Of a stretch of 64,000 nucleotides of DNA, positions 33,205-41,988 are shown piece after piece. This stretch comes from an uncultured Oscillospiraceae bacterium. GTDB taxonomy: Bacteria > Bacillota > Clostridia > Oscillospirales > Ruminococcaceae. The notes beneath the pieces were generated by a model. The model did not search any database and was not told where the DNA came from. It saw only the letters and a list, made by a program, of their open reading frames with translations. The stretch is taken from assembly GCA_934446355.1 (NCBI GenBank), contig CAKSEC010000010.1, forward strand, positions 36,329 to 100,328. Reading direction: 5' to 3'. The position numbers and the translations under genes were made by a program. How positions within the stretch are numbered: the first letter of the stretch is position 1; each line of letters begins with the position of its first letter.

Positions 33205-35109
33205 ATGAAAAAGACAAAATCTATGCAGATCGGAACCAAGATCACTATTATATCCTGCTTGGCAGCAGTTGTTTCCGCAATACTGACAGCAGTGGTCACG
33301 ATAGTGATATTCATGTCGTTTGTCAGCAGCATTCAGGCAGAGGAAACACAGACCGGCGTTACCGTGCTGAAAGCCGAGGTGGAAAGCGTTACCTCCGACC
33401 TTAACGACGTTGCTTCTATCATGATAGCGGACGGTAATCTGACTGAGGTCATGCTCGACATATCATGGGAGTCAAACAAAAAGAACGGCTGGTGCTCGGC
33501 GGCATACGTTAAAACGAGCGACTTTATCTGGAAAACCGAGAATTTCCCGCTGGACTTTGAAACCGCAGCACGTGCCCTGAACGGCAACATAAACGGACTG
33601 ATCTCTGTGGACGGCAGACTTTATACTATATCCGCACAGAAAGTCGGACTCAAAAACGCCATGGTCCTGTGTCAGGATATGAGCGACCTTGATTTCGTGG
33701 ATAAGGTCAAGGATATCACACGTGCCGACGTTACGCTGTTCTGTCAGGACGTCCGCACCAGCACGACGCTGTTCAACGAGGACGGCAGCCGCAATATCGG
33801 CACAACGATGAACGCCTCCATCTGGGAGTCTGTACAAACTGGCAATACATATGTTGGCAAGACCGCCATTAATGGTCAGAACTACTACGTAAACTACTCG
33901 CCTATTCGGGACATCGATGAAAACGTTATCGGCGCATACTTCGCAGGCTACACCACAGAGGAAGCCGACCGTGAGATGGCTACGTCTATCATCGTTGCGC
34001 TTGCAGTGCTTGCCGGCGTAAGCGTTATCGTGGCGTTCGTATTGATCGCAGTCATGAAGAAGCTGGTAAGACGTCCTGTATCCGAGGTTGTCAAGATATG
34101 CGGTCAGCTCAGCACCGGCGCACTGGACGCTCCCGATTCGGACTACGCGTTCACCGGCGACGAAATGGGCGACATCGCTGAGAAGCTGACAGAAGCAAAG
34201 CACACACTGGAAAGCTACGTAAAGGATATCTCCAAAGTTCTGGCAAGCATGGGCGAGGGCGATTTCTCGGCTCAGCCCGGAATGGAATATGTCGGCAACT
34301 TCCAGCAGATAAACGATTCCTTCCGCAGCATAAAGGAAACGCTGAGCAGCGTTATCCTCAACATGAACTCCTCCGCAAACGACGTTACTGCCGGTGCACA
34401 GCAGATGGCTGACGGCTCTCAGCTTCTCGCAGAGGGCACGACAAAGCAGGCTACCGCAGTCGATGAGCTTTCCTCCACTGTGGCTGAGATATCCAGCAAC
34501 ATCGCAAAGACCGCTGAAAATGCGACCAAGGCAAGCAGTCTGTCCACCACCTGCGCTGACCAGATAATCCATCAGGGTCACGAGATGGAGAATATGCTTG
34601 AAGCAATGAAGCAGATAGAGCAGCAGTCCGAGGCTATCTCCGACGTTATCAAGACCATCGAGGATATAGCATTCCAGACCAACATTCTCGCCCTGAACGC
34701 AGCTATTGAAGCCGCAAGAGCAGGCGAGGCAGGAAAGGGCTTCGCAGTTGTCGCTGACGAGGTAGGCAACCTTGCTTCCAAGTCGGCTGAGTCCGCAAAC
34801 AGCACCAGAGCGCTTATCTCCTCCACTATCGAAGCGGTCGAGAACGGCTCCAGAATCGCAAACCAGACTGCAGACACGATGAAGAAAGTCACCGAACTTT
34901 CTCAGGAAAGCGCAAAGCTGGTTTCCGATATATCCACTGCCGCAGACGAGCAGGCAGACGCAGTAAAGCAGGTTACAGTCGGTATCGAGCAGATATCTCA
35001 GGTAATCTCCACGAACTCCGCTACTGCAGAGGAATCCGCCGCTTCCTGCGAGGAACTTTCCGCTCAGGCAAGACTGCTCAAGGAGCAGATCGACAAACTC
35101 AGGGTTTGA
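33205..35109 (+). CDS. methyl-accepting chemotaxis protein
   Basis: 634 residues. Membrane helix 1 (about 13-36), an external sensor of about 230 residues (single-Cache-like, INGQNYYVNYSPIRD), membrane helix 2 (about 274-300), HAMP (about 300-350), then a long signalling coil with the conserved hairpin tip (IEDIAFQTNILALNAAIEAA, AGEAGKGFAVVADEVGNLA). No C-terminal CheR/CheB pentapeptide is seen. GCGAAAGGAATGATCTACA precedes the ATG. It is a single gene with its own promoter and terminator. No flagellar or che genes are in the window, so it may serve a distant array. Confidence 0.92.
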   Translation: MKKTKSMQIGTKITIISCLAAVVSAILTAVVTIVIFMSFVSSIQAEETQTGVTVLKAEVESVTSDLNDVASIMIADGNLTEVMLDISWESNKKNGWCSAAYVKTSDFIWKTENFPLDFETAARALNGNINGLISVDGRLYTISAQKVGLKNAMVLCQDMSDLDFVDKVKDITRADVTLFCQDVRTSTTLFNEDGSRNIGTTMNASIWESVQTGNTYVGKTAINGQNYYVNYSPIRDIDENVIGAYFAGYTTEEADREMATSIIVALAVLAGVSVIVAFVLIAVMKKLVRRPVSEVVKICGQLSTGALDAPDSDYAFTGDEMGDIAEKLTEAKHTLESYVKDISKVLASMGEGDFSAQPGMEYVGNFQQINDSFRSIKETLSSVILNMNSSANDVTAGAQQMADGSQLLAEGTTKQATAVDELSSTVAEISSNIAKTAENATKASSLSTTCADQIIHQGHEMENMLEAMKQIEQQSEAISDVIKTIEDIAFQTNILALNAAIEAARAGEAGKGFAVVADEVGNLASKSAESANSTRALISSTIEAVENGSRIANQTADTMKKVTELSQESAKLVSDISTAADEQADAVKQVTVGIEQISQVISTNSATAEESAASCEELSAQARLLKEQIDKLRV

Positions 35110-35126
35110 TAGTATCAGCATAAAGT

Positions 35127-35166
35127 TACCCTCCGGTATCGTTGATACCGGAGGGTATTTGTGTTT
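35127..35166 (+). terminator. terminator of the chemotaxis receptor gene
   Basis: TACCCTCCGGTATC (35127-35140) pairs perfectly with GATACCGGAGGGTA (35144-35157), then TTTGTGTTT. Confidence 0.88.
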
Positions 35167-35176
35167 ACGTAGTTAT

Positions 35177-35200
35177 CGGGGACTGTTTAAGCAGCCCCCG
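35177..35200 (-). terminator. terminator of the 1356-residue dockerin protein gene
   Basis: On the minus strand CGGGGGCTG and CAGTCCCCG form a stem around CTTAAA (35178-35200), just after the stop at 35214. Confidence 0.6.
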
Positions 35201-35213
35201 AAAGCTTATTCAA

Positions 35214-38200
35214 TTACTTTGCTATTGCGTGATTCAGTATATCAAGTGCGTCCCTTATGGTCGCCTGACCATCATTGTTGAAGTCTATGACCTCAGGATT
35301 TGCAGCCTTTTCAAGTTCCAGTATGTGGCGCAGTGCAGTGAGTGCGTCCCTTATGAGCAGCTTGCCGTCGTTGTCCACATCGCCGGACAGGTCGCTGTAG
35401 CCGCTCAGCATTACCACGTATTCGCCCTTGTCCTTTACGTTGGGGAATGTCACTGAGCCGTCCTCGGCTACCTTTGATACGCACACGAACTCAGCCTTGC
35501 TGTTTACGATACGGTAGAGATTTGCGAACTTCCCCGCAAATTCTGCCTTGAACTGGATATTGAGGTCTGCGCCAAGGTCATTGCCGCCGGTCGAGAATCT
35601 GTAGCCTACAGAACCACGTGCGCCCTTTGCCGAGGATACGCCTGGGAGCAGGCTCAGGTCAGCAGTCTCTGTATCCCTTATTTCAGAGCCGCTTATCGTC
35701 CAGCTCTTGGTGGAATCGATCTTAACTGTGACTGTCGCGCCGCTGTCCTTTATCGCCTTTATCACATCTTCGGGCAGGGTGGTTTCGCCGTTCAGGTCGA
35801 TCGTTATTGCGTCATTCCTGCCGCTCTTTGCGATATCCGAAGCTATGTCAGACCAACTCTTGGATTCGCCGTTTATCGAGGGCTTGGATTCCTTTGTTCC
35901 CATGCTGCCCGAACCGCCGGAATAGTGTCCGCCGGAAGAACCGCCTGAGGACTTCTTCTCAAACTCAATTTTCAGCACCGTGTCAGCGGTGACTGTGAAC
36001 GATACCTTGTTGTTCTTGACGGTAAGCGCATTGCCGTTCACCGTGACGGACTTCACCTGATATCCTGCTTCAGGGGTAAGCACAACGTCATACGCCGTAC
36101 CTGTTACAATCTCTGGAATGAGTTTAACATCGTCAAATGAGCTCTTTCCGTTCGGACCGCATTCTATGGTCAGTTGATAGGTAGCAGGCTTTTCCTCGTA
36201 TTTTACCGAAAGTGTATGATTGCCGTCGATATTACCTATAGTATATTTGCCGTCGGTAAGCTGAACTGGCTTGCCGTCCAGAGTAACGGCAGCAATATAG
36301 CCTTCGTAGTCCTTTACCACGAACACGGCGTCCTCGCCCTCGATATATGTTGAGGTTGCGGGCGATACCGCACTGATATCGTCGATACCCTCGACGCTGA
36401 CAGTCACCGTATAAAGCCGCTTGAACTTAACAACGACCTCCTGATCCTTGGTGACGTTCGTCAGCGAAAGCTTGCCGTCAGTCAGTTCGGCGTCCTTGCC
36501 GTTCAGGGTGACTGAGCCTACGACCCAACCCTCCTTAGGAGTTACGGTGACCTCTGCGTCCCCGCCCATTCTGACCTTATCAGCAGACGCAGTGACTTCG
36601 CCGCCCTCTGAGTTATAGACCGTGCTGATTACGGGTTGTTTTTCTATGTCGAATTTATACAGAATGTAGAAGTGTCTGTCGTCCGGCAGGCTTGTAATAA
36701 CGTTGACATCGGAATTGGATACATCATTAGAATAGCGGAATCCAACAGTGACCGTGTTATCAGAGTTGGAAGCTGTGCCGGAATATACGTTGGTGCTGCA
36801 GTCGATATCAAAGCTGTCGCCTGTAAATTTCGGCGTATACTTCGATCCCTTTCTGTAATTCCAATTGCCGCTTCCGCCAACGAAGAAATCGTCGAGATCG
36901 ATCTCAAAAGGTTCGCCGCCATAATACTTTACACTGTCCGGATCCTTGTCGGTCAGGGTCACGTAAAAAACTGTTTGGAACGACCCATAGTCAAATTCAG
37001 AGGTGATCTCGCTGACGTTGTATTTTTCAGTGTTGAAGTCAAAGCCGACAGTCGAAACCTTTTCGCCATCGCTAAAGACCATTTCTGAAATGGTTTCGCC
37101 GTTTTTAATCTTCTCGTTATAATCAGCCGCAGCCTGACTTCCGTCCTTAAATACACATGAGTTTATCGCCGAGTTGCCTTCGGTTATCACCTTTCCGGCG
37201 CCATAGAACGTGAAATTGTTGCTGCCGCTGAAATAAATGTTTCCATGTGACTCGCTGGAGGTAGTACTAATGGCGCATTCGCTGTCGGCATTCTGCGAGA
37301 TGGTAATATCGCTGTTATAAATTGTCAGATGCTCCTTGGAACAAATGCCACCACCTGCTCCTGCATTGATGGAAAGGTTCAGATCCTTTATGGTCAGATT
37401 CTTCTGTGTTACCTTATAAATTCCGGCACCGTTTGTAACACTGTCCGTTACATTGATGGTGAGTCTGGAATCCTCGTCTGCGCCGATGATAGTAATTGAA
37501 GTATCAGCGCTATTCATCAGTCCATACTTTGCTCCGGTCAGCGAGCAATTTCCCTTTACAACGATATAAACGTCTTTAATGTTGTAATTGGAACGGGGTA
37601 TACTTACCGCTTCATCAGCCAGAGTGCTGAAGCTGAAATTGTCAAGAACCAGAAGCGTAGGAGGGGAACTAGACGCCATACCCGGCTGCTGATACGGCAA
37701 ATACTTTTCATAATCGCCGTAATTATTTCTGTAAAACTCCCAGCCCTTGCCGCTGCAATTCTGCGAGTAGTCTAATGTATCACCAAACGGGGTGGTCGTT
37801 TTACTGTTTAGATCAAACTCAAACGTTGTGTTGTAGGTTATATCAGTGTCCAGACCATAATTGCCGCAGCTTGCAAGGCCGCAGTCAAGCTGGTTGGAGC
37901 TTTTCTTGACCAGACCGTTGCCATTACCTTTGTCGAAGCCGATTATGGAAGTCGAACTGTCAGCAGAGGGGCAGCCGTTTATCTCCGTTCCTGTGCCGTC
38001 CTTTGAAATACCGATAAGTCGGGTTTCGCCGGAAATGCTTCCGCCGTTTTCGATAGAGATATCAATGCCTGCGCCGCCATTCTCAGCTCTGCCGCAGATC
38101 CTGCCGCCTGTGATTTTGGCTGAACCCTCTATCTTTATGCCGCAGTCCTTGCCCAGACCAGTCAGAGTTCCGAATTTGAAGTCGCCGGTGTTTGAGGTAT

Positions 38201-39284
38201 CCGTGCTATCAAGCACGATCGCAGTTCCACTATTATTGCGGCCGACGATCGTTGCATTGCTGATCGGGAGTTCAGTATCGCTCTGTACAACCTCACACAG
38301 TTTGGCACCCGGCTTAATGATCAAAGCGGGCTGATCAGCATTATCGTTAAAGAAATAATTACCGCCTGACAGCGTTACGCCGCTGCCGATCTCCGACGAA
38401 CCGCCGCTGCCGCTGTCAACAAATACACCGCTGTGTTCTCCGTCGCTTATTTGTTTGGGAGAACCATAGAATTTATTTGCATACGCCTTCCAGTTTCGTG
38501 AAGTATTTATTCTTATCACGTCCGGCAATAATCCATCGCTTGACCAGTGGTTGCTATTATCCTCCAGAATAAGCACGGAGTCATTTTTTAACTGCTCGAC
38601 CTTGCAATCCTCAGATATATTCATTGTCTGAATAACGCAGTTCCGGAACGTCAGCGAGCCGCCCATAAATGCGTCCCACTCATGCACAAAGCCGCCCTTG
38701 ACTATCACATCTCCGTATGACGCACCAGCATATACATAGCCGCCGTTGACGTGCAGTTTGGCTCCGGTTTCGGAAAGCATACCAGCCTCAACATAGCCGC
38801 CGTTTATCGTTGTTACTCCGTTTCCGGCAGCCTTGATACCGGGCGTGAGAATAAAGCCGCTGTCGACAGTGACAGAGGAGTCCTTCTCTGCCAGATAAAC
38901 GCCGCTTCCCTTTATTTCAAGGATACCTGAGCTATTTAATATACCAAGGTCGCATAGGGGAAGCGCAAAGGCGGAAGCCCACTCAGTGCCAAGCTGTATG
39001 CGGTTGTATCCCTTAAGTATAATGGACGCATACGGGCATTCAAAAGAAAACAGCGAAGAACTGCCCGAATAATACAGGTCAGCGTTTTCAAGCGTAAGCA
39101 TATTGCTTGAACCGTCAAACGACCAGCCTGTGCCCTCGCTGTCAACGCCCTCCTGCAGGATTATCTGATCGTCGCTGGCTGCAGACGCACTGATCGACGT
39201 CTGAAGCGGAATAAATGCCAGTGCCATGCAGACCGCCAGCAGAATGCTGAGCAGCCGCTTTGACAAACACTTAGTTTCAGTCAT
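35214..39284 (-). CDS. large secreted protein with beta-helix-like body, repeats and dockerin
   Basis: 1356 residues. N-terminal signal peptide (LLSILLAVCMALAFIPLQT, cleavage near ASA-AS). Residues about 40-770 are Gly/Asn-rich, with many short turns such as ILEIKGSGVYLAEKDSSV and LTIKDLNLSINAGAGGG, suggesting a right-handed beta-helix that could bind or cut a polysaccharide. Then about 100 residues of mixed sequence, three beta-strand repeats of the bacterial repeat type (WVVGSVTLNGKDAELTDG, YIAAVTLDGKPVQLTDG, YQVKSVTVNGNALTVKNN), a Gly/Ser hinge, a domain with an RGSVGYRFSTGGNDLGAD region, and a C-terminal dockerin: VDNDGKLLIRDALTALRHI and FNNDGQATIRDALDILNHA. No catalytic residues can be named. 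GGAGGAGTAACA precedes the ATG. Confidence 0.85.
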   Translation of the reverse strand: MTETKCLSKRLLSILLAVCMALAFIPLQTSISASAASDDQIILQEGVDSEGTGWSFDGSSNMLTLENADLYYSGSSSLFSFECPYASIILKGYNRIQLGTEWASAFALPLCDLGILNSSGILEIKGSGVYLAEKDSSVTVDSGFILTPGIKAAGNGVTTINGGYVEAGMLSETGAKLHVNGGYVYAGASYGDVIVKGGFVHEWDAFMGGSLTFRNCVIQTMNISEDCKVEQLKNDSVLILEDNSNHWSSDGLLPDVIRINTSRNWKAYANKFYGSPKQISDGEHSGVFVDSGSGGSSEIGSGVTLSGGNYFFNDNADQPALIIKPGAKLCEVVQSDTELPISNATIVGRNNSGTAIVLDSTDTSNTGDFKFGTLTGLGKDCGIKIEGSAKITGGRICGRAENGGAGIDISIENGGSISGETRLIGISKDGTGTEINGCPSADSSTSIIGFDKGNGNGLVKKSSNQLDCGLASCGNYGLDTDITYNTTFEFDLNSKTTTPFGDTLDYSQNCSGKGWEFYRNNYGDYEKYLPYQQPGMASSSPPTLLVLDNFSFSTLADEAVSIPRSNYNIKDVYIVVKGNCSLTGAKYGLMNSADTSITIIGADEDSRLTINVTDSVTNGAGIYKVTQKNLTIKDLNLSINAGAGGGICSKEHLTIYNSDITISQNADSECAISTTSSESHGNIYFSGSNNFTFYGAGKVITEGNSAINSCVFKDGSQAAADYNEKIKNGETISEMVFSDGEKVSTVGFDFNTEKYNVSEITSEFDYGSFQTVFYVTLTDKDPDSVKYYGGEPFEIDLDDFFVGGSGNWNYRKGSKYTPKFTGDSFDIDCSTNVYSGTASNSDNTVTVGFRYSNDVSNSDVNVITSLPDDRHFYILYKFDIEKQPVISTVYNSEGGEVTASADKVRMGGDAEVTVTPKEGWVVGSVTLNGKDAELTDGKLSLTNVTKDQEVVVKFKRLYTVTVSVEGIDDISAVSPATSTYIEGEDAVFVVKDYEGYIAAVTLDGKPVQLTDGKYTIGNIDGNHTLSVKYEEKPATYQLTIECGPNGKSSFDDVKLIPEIVTGTAYDVVLTPEAGYQVKSVTVNGNALTVKNNKVSFTVTADTVLKIEFEKKSSGGSSGGHYSGGSGSMGTKESKPSINGESKSWSDIASDIAKSGRNDAITIDLNGETTLPEDVIKAIKDSGATVTVKIDSTKSWTISGSEIRDTETADLSLLPGVSSAKGARGSVGYRFSTGGNDLGADLNIQFKAEFAGKFANLYRIVNSKAEFVCVSKVAEDGSVTFPNVKDKGEYVVMLSGYSDLSGDVDNDGKLLIRDALTALRHILELEKAANPEVIDFNNDGQATIRDALDILNHAIAK

Positions 39285-39394
39285 TGTTACTCCTCCATAA
39301 ATAGAATAAATGTTTCATGTTACCAGTTATTTTACCACATATTTTAACAAAAGTCAATATGATATGCACGAATGACTGCCCAAACGTCACGAAA

Positions 39395-39424
39395 GACGAA
39401 AACGAGCGTCCAAAATTGACGCTC
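39395..39424 (-). terminator. terminator of the glycosyltransferase gene
   Basis: GAGCGTC (39404-39410) pairs with GACGCTC (39418-39424); on the minus strand it is followed by GTTTTCG. It overlaps the final codons of the gene. Confidence 0.65.
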
Positions 39425-40124
39425 ATTTCCTTCTTCCACTATACCCGAATAATATGTACCTCATATGCCGCAGTCCGTCCGGAATAGAGCGCAAATGCGA
39501 CCTGCCGCTTCTGCCGTCCGGACTGAGCGTGACGGGTATCTCCGCTATCTCTGCGCCTGACATTGCGAACTTGCCTATCATCTCGGTGGCGAACTCCATG
39601 CCGCCGCATTCCAGACCGAGCGCAAGCGCCTTTTCCCTGTCGAAGCCCCGTATCCCGCAATGAAAGTCCCGCACACGTGTGTGAAACCTCACCCGACCGA
39701 GGAACGACAGCACCGGAACGCCGATATATCTGTGCGAAAACGGCATTGCTCCCGGTGCGATGTTGTCCATTCTGCAGCCCATCACCAGCGGGAAGCCCTC
39801 ACGAAGCTTGTCCACAAAACCGTCCAGATGCCGAAAGTCATAGCTTTTGTCGCAGTCGCCCATGATTATATACTTGCCCTGCGCTGCCTTTATCCCGCCG
39901 ATAAGCGCATTACCGTAGCCCCTTTCAGGGACGCTCACCACCCGTGCGCCCGCCTGCTGCGCCAGCTGCGGGGAGCCGTCAGTGCTGCCGTTGTCAGCGA
40001 CAAGCACCTCGCCGCTCACGCCGCTTTCGCTAAGGTACGCTAGAGCCTGCCGCACACAGTATTCTACCGTTTCACGCTCGTTCAGGCACGGCATGAGTAT
40101 CGTTAATTCAATGTCGTTCATCAT
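39423..40124 (-). CDS. GT2 family glycosyltransferase (DPM1-like)
   Basis: 233 residues. N-terminal nucleotide-sugar fold: ILMPCLNERETVEYCV, VLVADNGSTDGSPQLA, YGNALIGGIKAAQGKYIIMG and the metal motif DCDKSYDFRHLDG, followed by a region typical of undecaprenyl/dolichyl-phosphate sugar transferases. It probably charges a lipid carrier with a sugar on the cytoplasmic side. No C-terminal membrane helices remain. The start is ATG 40124, or the adjacent ATG 40121; AGGAAG precedes both. It begins just after the stop of the membrane protein gene, suggesting a partner role. Confidence 0.85.
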   Translation of the reverse strand: MMNDIELTILMPCLNERETVEYCVRQALAYLSESGVSGEVLVADNGSTDGSPQLAQQAGARVVSVPERGYGNALIGGIKAAQGKYIIMGDCDKSYDFRHLDGFVDKLREGFPLVMGCRMDNIAPGAMPFSHRYIGVPVLSFLGRVRFHTRVRDFHCGIRGFDREKALALGLECGGMEFATEMIGKFAMSGAEIAEIPVTLSPDGRSGRSHLRSIPDGLRHMRYILFGYSGRRK

Positions 40125-40125
40125 G

Positions 40126-41430
40126 TCACTTCCTGCCCGCCTTTGCTTTAGGCTTTTTGGGTCGCAGCTCCATTGAATACCACAGTATTGCAAATACCGC
40201 AAGAATGCTTGCCGCCAGCGCACGGTATGTGAAATACTCGTGCAGGTAGGAATGATTGTTCAGCACAAAGAATCTCACGAACGGAAGACCCGCAATAACA
40301 GCCATTATCCCGACAAACCCCTTGTCGAACCTGCTGCGGCTGCGGAACAGGTAAAACACAGAGCCGAGCACGATCATGCTTATCAACAGACCGCCGATAA
40401 TGCACGGCACGTCAACACGCTCGTCGCCGCCGTACAGCGTTGAGATATTCGCAAGCGGCGCAAGGAAAAACTGCTGAACCGGCGAAAGGTCCTCTGCGCC
40501 GCCGACAAAGCGCACCTCCGCTGAGTTCAGCGCAGCCAGAAATTTGTTCTCGCCGGTCGCTATGCTTGCCGCAGTCCACTTTGCGAGGAACGTCCCCGCA
40601 TACGCCGCAAGCCAGCACCCGCCGCATACTGCAGTCAGCCGTAAGCACTCACTGAAGCTGCCCTGCCTGCCGTCCTGCCTGCGCATGATGAACACCACCG
40701 CCAGCGGGACTAGTATCGTCAGCGTTTCAGCCGTGAGAAAGTCAAAGAACGCTATCATCACTCCGGATATCACCGCCAGAGCCGACAGCGGGCGGTCGCC
40801 CCTGCCCTCCAGACGAATGTAAAGCGGCAGCAATATCAGCGTCACCAGTATCGCTGGCTGATATTCCATCGAAAGCCGGATATCCCAGATATGCACGCAC
40901 AGGAACGCCGCCGTCAGCGCACCCGCCGCAAAATACTGCTTCTTTATAATAAGGTAGGCGGCATTCGCCGCAAGCAGCACCAGCGCAGCTATCATTCCGA
41001 TAAGCTTTATGCCGTCAACGTCCGTGAAAAGCAGCATGGGACGTATCAGGGCAGCCATTCCGTGCCAGTATCTGGTGTAGTCCGTGTTGGCTGCAGCCGT
41101 TCCGGTGACTGCGCTGTACAGCCCCCAGTTTTCGCCGTAGTCCCCGCCGTCATAGTATTTCGTGTCGAGCATTGCGGTGTGCGGCTCGCCTATCCCCATG
41201 TTCCACGTCACGTTGAGCAGGATAGAATCCGCATAATTGTCCGATATCAGCCGCAAACTTCCCGGCTGCGCAAACGCGTCTGCCTGCTTGTAGCTAAGGG
41301 AGCTCTGCAGCATATTGTCATATATTGCTTCATTCGGTATGCACGCCGCCGCAAAAAGCATTGCCCAGAGTGCTGCGAGCACCGCCGCAAATACCGCCGC
41401 ACGGCTCAGGATAAATTTCAACTGCTTCAT
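40126..41430 (-). CDS. polytopic membrane protein of unknown function (GT-C-like size)
   Basis: 434 residues, about nine to ten membrane segments. No motif for a known enzyme is seen; the large outer loop after the first segment (about residues 32-110) carries MLDTKYYDGGDYGENW. Its size, topology and direct coupling to a lipid-linked-sugar synthase suggest a sugar transferase or flippase for the same carrier, which is inference. The start ATG 41430 has no strong ribosome site (CAGGACAT). It ends 1 bp before the GT2 start. Confidence 0.68.
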   Translation of the reverse strand: MKQLKFILSRAAVFAAVLAALWAMLFAAACIPNEAIYDNMLQSSLSYKQADAFAQPGSLRLISDNYADSILLNVTWNMGIGEPHTAMLDTKYYDGGDYGENWGLYSAVTGTAAANTDYTRYWHGMAALIRPMLLFTDVDGIKLIGMIAALVLLAANAAYLIIKKQYFAAGALTAAFLCVHIWDIRLSMEYQPAILVTLILLPLYIRLEGRGDRPLSALAVISGVMIAFFDFLTAETLTILVPLAVVFIMRRQDGRQGSFSECLRLTAVCGGCWLAAYAGTFLAKWTAASIATGENKFLAALNSAEVRFVGGAEDLSPVQQFFLAPLANISTLYGGDERVDVPCIIGGLLISMIVLGSVFYLFRSRSRFDKGFVGIMAVIAGLPFVRFFVLNNHSYLHEYFTYRALAASILAVFAILWYSMELRPKKPKAKAGRK

Positions 41431-41459
41431 ATGTCCTGCTTTCTGATATTATACACATA

Positions 41460-41488
41460 CCGGCGGGAGCCGCTTGTTCTCCCGCCGG
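41460..41488 (-). terminator. terminator of smpB
   Basis: CCGGCGGGAG (41460-41469) pairs with CTCCCGCCGG (41479-41488) just after the smpB stop. The T-run is weak. Confidence 0.6.
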
Positions 41489-41494
41489 TAAAGG

Positions 41495-41950
41495 TCATCT
41501 GTTTCTTTCTTTCATTGCACGCTCTATTTCACGTCCGGCGTCACGCTTAGCCATATCGTCACGCTTATCGTGCAGCTTTTTGCCCTTGCACAGCCCCACC
41601 TGAACCTTGACCTTTGAATCCTTGAAATACAAGGACACCGGTATCAGCGTGTAGCCGCCCTGCTTTACCTGCCCGAAAAGCTTCAGTATCTCCTTTTTGT
41701 GCATGAGAAGCCTGCGCACACGGTAGGGGTCTTTGTTGAAGATGTTCCCCTTTTCATACGGAGATATGTGCATATTTCTGATAAATGCTTCGCCGTTCTC
41801 TATAGAGATCCACGAATCCTTGAGATTCACGCCGCCGTTCCTGATGGACTTGACCTCAGTTCCGAACAACTCTATCCCTGCTTCGTAGCTTTCGATAATG
41901 AAATATTCGTGCCTTACTATGCGGTTTTCCGCTATGGTTTTTGTATTCAT
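41495..41950 (-). CDS. smpB: SsrA-binding protein SmpB
   Basis: 151 residues. It binds tmRNA for ribosome rescue. Typical parts: IAENRIVRHEYFIIESYEAG, LFGTEVKSIRNG, VNLKDSWISIENGEAFIRN, MHISPYEKGNIFN, LIPVSLYFKDSKVKVQVGLC, and a basic C-terminal tail (KKLHDKRDDMAKRD). ATG 41950 is chosen because GGAGGG lies just upstream; an ORF of nine extra codons has no site. 38 bp after the stop of the LRR protein gene, which is read first. Confidence 0.95.
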   Translation of the reverse strand: MNTKTIAENRIVRHEYFIIESYEAGIELFGTEVKSIRNGGVNLKDSWISIENGEAFIRNMHISPYEKGNIFNKDPYRVRRLLMHKKEILKLFGQVKQGGYTLIPVSLYFKDSKVKVQVGLCKGKKLHDKRDDMAKRDAGREIERAMKERNR

Positions 41951-41988
41951 CTGCCCTCCATGCGGTACACGGCGCATTCAGACTTTTG

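Noticed and set aside
33472..35121. 549-codon open frame opposite the chemotaxis receptor
   Set aside because: Antisense shadow made by the codon bias of the real gene; Cys/Leu-rich, no start signal.
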